From NCBI GenBank assembly GCA_024516155.1, contig JAJJXM010000001.1:496001-560000 (forward strand): DNA of 64,000 bases, given 5' to 3'. Positions 61,152 through 64,000 of the stretch are shown here, one piece after another; within the stretch, counting starts at the first letter, position 1, and every line of letters starts with the position of its first letter. The DNA comes from Pyronema omphalodes (lineage: Eukaryota > Ascomycota > Pezizomycetes > Pezizales > Pyronemataceae). The position numbers were made by a program, and so were the translations under genes. Under the pieces are notes generated by a model. The model saw nothing but the letters and a program-made list of their open reading frames with translations, had not been told where the DNA came from and did not search any database.

Positions 61152-63878
61152 CTTTGCAGTAGACGGCTGTCGTGTCTGTGGAATGAAGTTGTAGACAAGG
61201 CGCTGCGGGGGTTTGGAAACAGTTGTGATCTACCCTGGTATTTAGAGCTGTTGTAGGGTTCGTATGCTTGAGCAATTCTCGTCTTGTTGGATGTTTGACA
61301 CTGTTTGTGGCTACCCTGGGTCGGGGGTTGTAGTGGACGATGTTATTGTATCTTGCCGCTCAGCTGGGTCTGACTGACTATGGCGTCCGCGTTGATGTTT
61401 CGTCGCCGTCCTGTTGCTGTCGGCGAGGTGGGGTCTGGTTTCTTTGGTGGGGCTGTAGATAGGCTACTTCTAAAGTACCTTGGGATCCAACGCAAAGCAA
61501 GAAAGTGAGAAGACACAACGTCAGTGCACTTCAAGAGAGTAAAAAAAGAAGCTCGTCTAGTAGACTCCTCTACTCCACTCTTCCAGTCGATGAGGGAAAA
61601 GTCTCGGCGTATCGTCGGGGAGACCAGTGAGAGGTGAAGCGGAGTGTGGAGCAAAAGCGTATTTGCGCGAATGTGGACTAAGCACGGCGGACAGGGTTTG
61701 TGGTTGCTAGCAGCTTTAGCAGCTAGCTGGGCTGTTGAAATCGAGATCGACCAAGGACAGCGCGGATTGTATGTATCAACAGCAGCATTGCATCTCCCTC
61801 CCCATCTCCCCTTCCTCCTACTCTACACTTTCTACACTTTCTACAAAAAAAGAACCAATGGCTTCATTCTCTTCACATTCATCACATTCATCACAACTCT
61901 ATTCAACAACATTTCCAAGGCTTTCCTGCGCAATTCCGGCTCTCGTGTGCACCTGGTTCGCCCGGACATACTTGACGTGTTCTGACGTCTCTCAAGCTTT
62001 GCAGCCCTGGGACAGCTTTAGCCCCTCCACCGATTTAGGGAGCAGCCAGACCTTTTTTAACGTTGTTTAACGCAGTGATGCAGTTTAGTGGGACCTAAGC
62101 ACAGGCCAACACATCCACTAAACGTCAACATCAAAACCAGGTGCAGGTGCGCTGACGAAGAGTAAATTTCAGTCCAAGCTGGCTGTCCGCTGTTGTTGTG
62201 GCCGTGGCTGACCGTGTTTGCACAGCGGGAAGAATGGAAGGTGATTGATGAAACACCTTGAGCTGGGATATTAAAAATATATACAACCAATACAAAGCGT
62301 AAGATAACGTAGTTTATGCAGGCAATCTTATGAAATGTCAGGAAATGTCAGGCATCAATTCTCGCTCACCTACACGAATGTAGCCAAGTACAGAACCACG
62401 TAGAATCCAGCTGCCGACGCAGCTCAAGAAATACAACGAAATTCCAAGGCTGTGGGTATGTATGTATATTTAAAGAAATCCTTCAAAGCTACCTAGGTAC
62501 CTACAGTCATCTCAAGTTTCGCATTTAGATGAGCCCATACCATCTTAACATCCTCTTCCTCTTCCTCTCCAGAAAAAAACAAGCAGAAGATAATTTCCGC
62601 ATACTAACAGAGCCGTTAAAAAAACCCCCCATGCTGCAAGAATTTTTATGTAGGTATGTAACACAACAGCTGACTCACCATGATCACCAAGCTAAGGATT
62701 AAGCATTTCTACAAAACCACGTGAACATCCACAGAGCTCCACTAGCCTAACTAACTCCAAGCTCAAGGCTCAAGCTCGTAGATCTTTCTGCTCTGTAGAC
62801 TGTGATACCGATGATCCGATGATAGATACCCATCCACCATCTACCTAGTAGATCGGGTAGATCACGCAACGTTTCATCTGCTTATGCAATGAGCCGGATG
62901 ATGCATCGATAATCGATAATCGATAGCTGTAGAGTACGTTGTAGGGGGGGGTGGGTGGGTGAGAGATGAGAGGTGAGAAAAAGTGACGGATGAATAAAAA
63001 AAATTAACATTACACTCCGCGGAAAGATCACTGACCTTAACTTAATTCCAGCTCAAGATAAAATTTTCCTGGATAGAGTATTATAGCTTCGAAGCTTAGC
63101 TTCCAGCAGGCCTATATACTCTGGGAGTCTGGCTATATATTCCGTCATGACCATTTTCGGATATTCACACCACATAGCACACATCACTAATAATTCCGCA
63201 GGTCATATACATACATAGGTACTTACTAATCCATCCTTTTTTCTCTTCCTCTTCCTCTTCTAAATCCACCCACATATCCACAAAAATCACGACGCATCAC
63301 TCAAAGTCCTGTTTTTTTTTCAAGCTTCAGAGAACAGAGAACAGAAAAATTACACTTGAACTTTCTTTCCTTATTGGTATCAATTCCCTTGCATCCATCC
63401 TTCAATCCTTCCATCCATCCATCCTTCCATCCTTCCTTCCTTCCCCATCCCCATCCTCCCCCCCCCCCACCAAAGTCCCTAGTTAAATACAAAAAACGCC
63501 ATGCTTATCAAATCTGCAAGATAAAAAAAAAAAAGAAAACAACAACTGATCACACTATGTAAAATCCTTAAGATAAGAGAGGTATCCAAACTCTGCAAAA
63601 AAAAAGAGGAAAAAGAGGAAAAAGAAAAAGGCAAAAAAAAAAAAAAAAAACAAGCTAGGTACCGCCAGTGCAATGTTTACATAAGAATAACCCTCCCCTC
63701 CCCCCCCCGTCCCGCCCTCCACAAAGCCTCCACAAAGCCTCCACCCCCATCCCACCACCCCACAAAGCCTCCGCAACAACGGTAAAGACAAAGACAGATG
63801 ATTAACTCACAACTAAACCTGCAGTCGTTTCTTGTAGGTTTCAAACAGGCTTTTGTGGGTTCCTGAAAATCCCAGTTC
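61152..63878. other. 2.7-kb intergenic region, no supported gene
   Basis: It contains the promoter of the J-domain gene. Frames at 61,343-61,654 (-) and 61,644-61,985 (+) are open but lack motif or intron support. The right half is rich in homopolymer and simple runs: G-run near 62,945, CATCCTTCCATCCATCC near 63,400, C-run near 63,465, A-runs near 63,520 and 63,635, and CACAAAGCCTCCACAAAGCC near 63,720. Confidence 0.45.
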
Positions 63879-64000
63879 CTAGTTCCTAAGGCTGTTAGAG
63901 GTTGATTCCGTGCCCCCAGCCCTAAAAGGCTCCGGAAATATTCTATCATTCCATGCTAACCCCATTCTTTCCATGGTTTCCTCAATCGACTTCTTCTGAA
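63879..64000 (-). CDS. Possible 3' end of a gene entering from the right edge (partial, 39 aa)
   Basis: One minus frame open to the window edge reads QKKSIEETMERMGLAWNDRI, then FPEPFRAGGTESTSNSLRN and a TAG at 63,881-63,879. The start (amphipathic IEETMERMG) looks like the end of a folded domain, and the Ser/Thr/Asn-rich tail like a disordered C terminus. It is too short to identify. The competing minus frame from 63,949 has an Arg/Cys-rich, repeat-driven sequence and is less likely. Confidence 0.35.
   Translation of the reverse strand, partial: QKKSIEETMERMGLAWNDRIFPEPFRAGGTESTSNSLRN

Noticed and set aside
61343..61985. Frames of 103-113 aa upstream of the J-domain gene
   Set aside because: No family features; the plus frame is a run of Phe/Thr from a TTC/TTCACATTCATC repeat.
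1..64000. tRNA or rRNA genes
   Set aside because: No cloverleaf with both A and B boxes was found apart from the partial boxes in the 48.4-kb SINE-like insertion, which do not form a tRNA.

Overview
The window looks like nuclear DNA of a filamentous ascomycete (Pezizomycotina). Genes on both strands are split by short introns of about 50-120 nt, with GTATGT/GTAAGT donors, CTAAC/CTGAC-like branch sites and C/TAG acceptors. The best-conserved proteins are typical filamentous-fungal forms: a RAD6/UBC2 E2 of exactly 151 aa, kinesin-1, MO25/HymA, allantoicase and mitochondrial acetoacetyl-CoA thiolase. All gene models below are spliced by hand; frames were checked across every junction.

Layout. 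At 0.9-4.0 kb lie three small genes: a Cupin_5/DUF985 protein, an EthD-type protein with a GC-AG intron, and an unrecognised 96-aa protein with one canonical intron. From about 4 to 14 kb no intact gene can be supported; there are only short open stretches and possible decayed exons. From 14.3 to 21.6 kb is the left arm of a large inverted duplication, ending in a secreted PI-PLC-like phosphodiesterase gene (+). From 21.6 to 48.3 kb is a unique core: a small hypothetical protein, a JmjC oxygenase, MO25, a 5'-nucleotidase-family phosphoesterase, allantoicase, thiolase, RAD6, kinesin-1 and a 14-TM-type MFS transporter. From 48.3 to about 56.6 kb is the right arm, carrying the same PLC-like gene on the minus strand and then two tandem copies of a roughly 2.5-kb unit. 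From 58.2 to 61.2 kb is a 934-aa J-domain protein. The right edge may hold the 3' end of another minus-strand gene.

The most unusual part is the inverted duplication. Two near-identical, intact PLC-like genes (502 aa each, no indel in the coding sequence) face each other across about 27 kb of housekeeping genes. Because the arms are related, each acts as an empty-site control for the other. This exposes (1) a 1.6-kb element in the left arm only, with about 20-bp terminal inverted repeats, ATTGGT target duplications and a body made largely of GGTGTTTA/TAAACACC repeats; (2) a 183-bp SINE-like insertion in the right arm only; and (3) a 215-bp MITE with about 44-bp inverted ends present in both arms, so older than the duplication. 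Outside the PLC gene, each arm contains a tandem unit with several conserved splice-like signals but a different broken reading frame in each copy.

The core genes are not one pathway. They are unlinked household functions: ubiquitin conjugation, vesicle motor, polarity scaffold, purine/nucleotide turnover (allantoicase beside a nucleotidase), acetoacetyl-CoA chemistry and transport. Homology calls are from recognising motifs; no database search was run, and identity figures are by eye.
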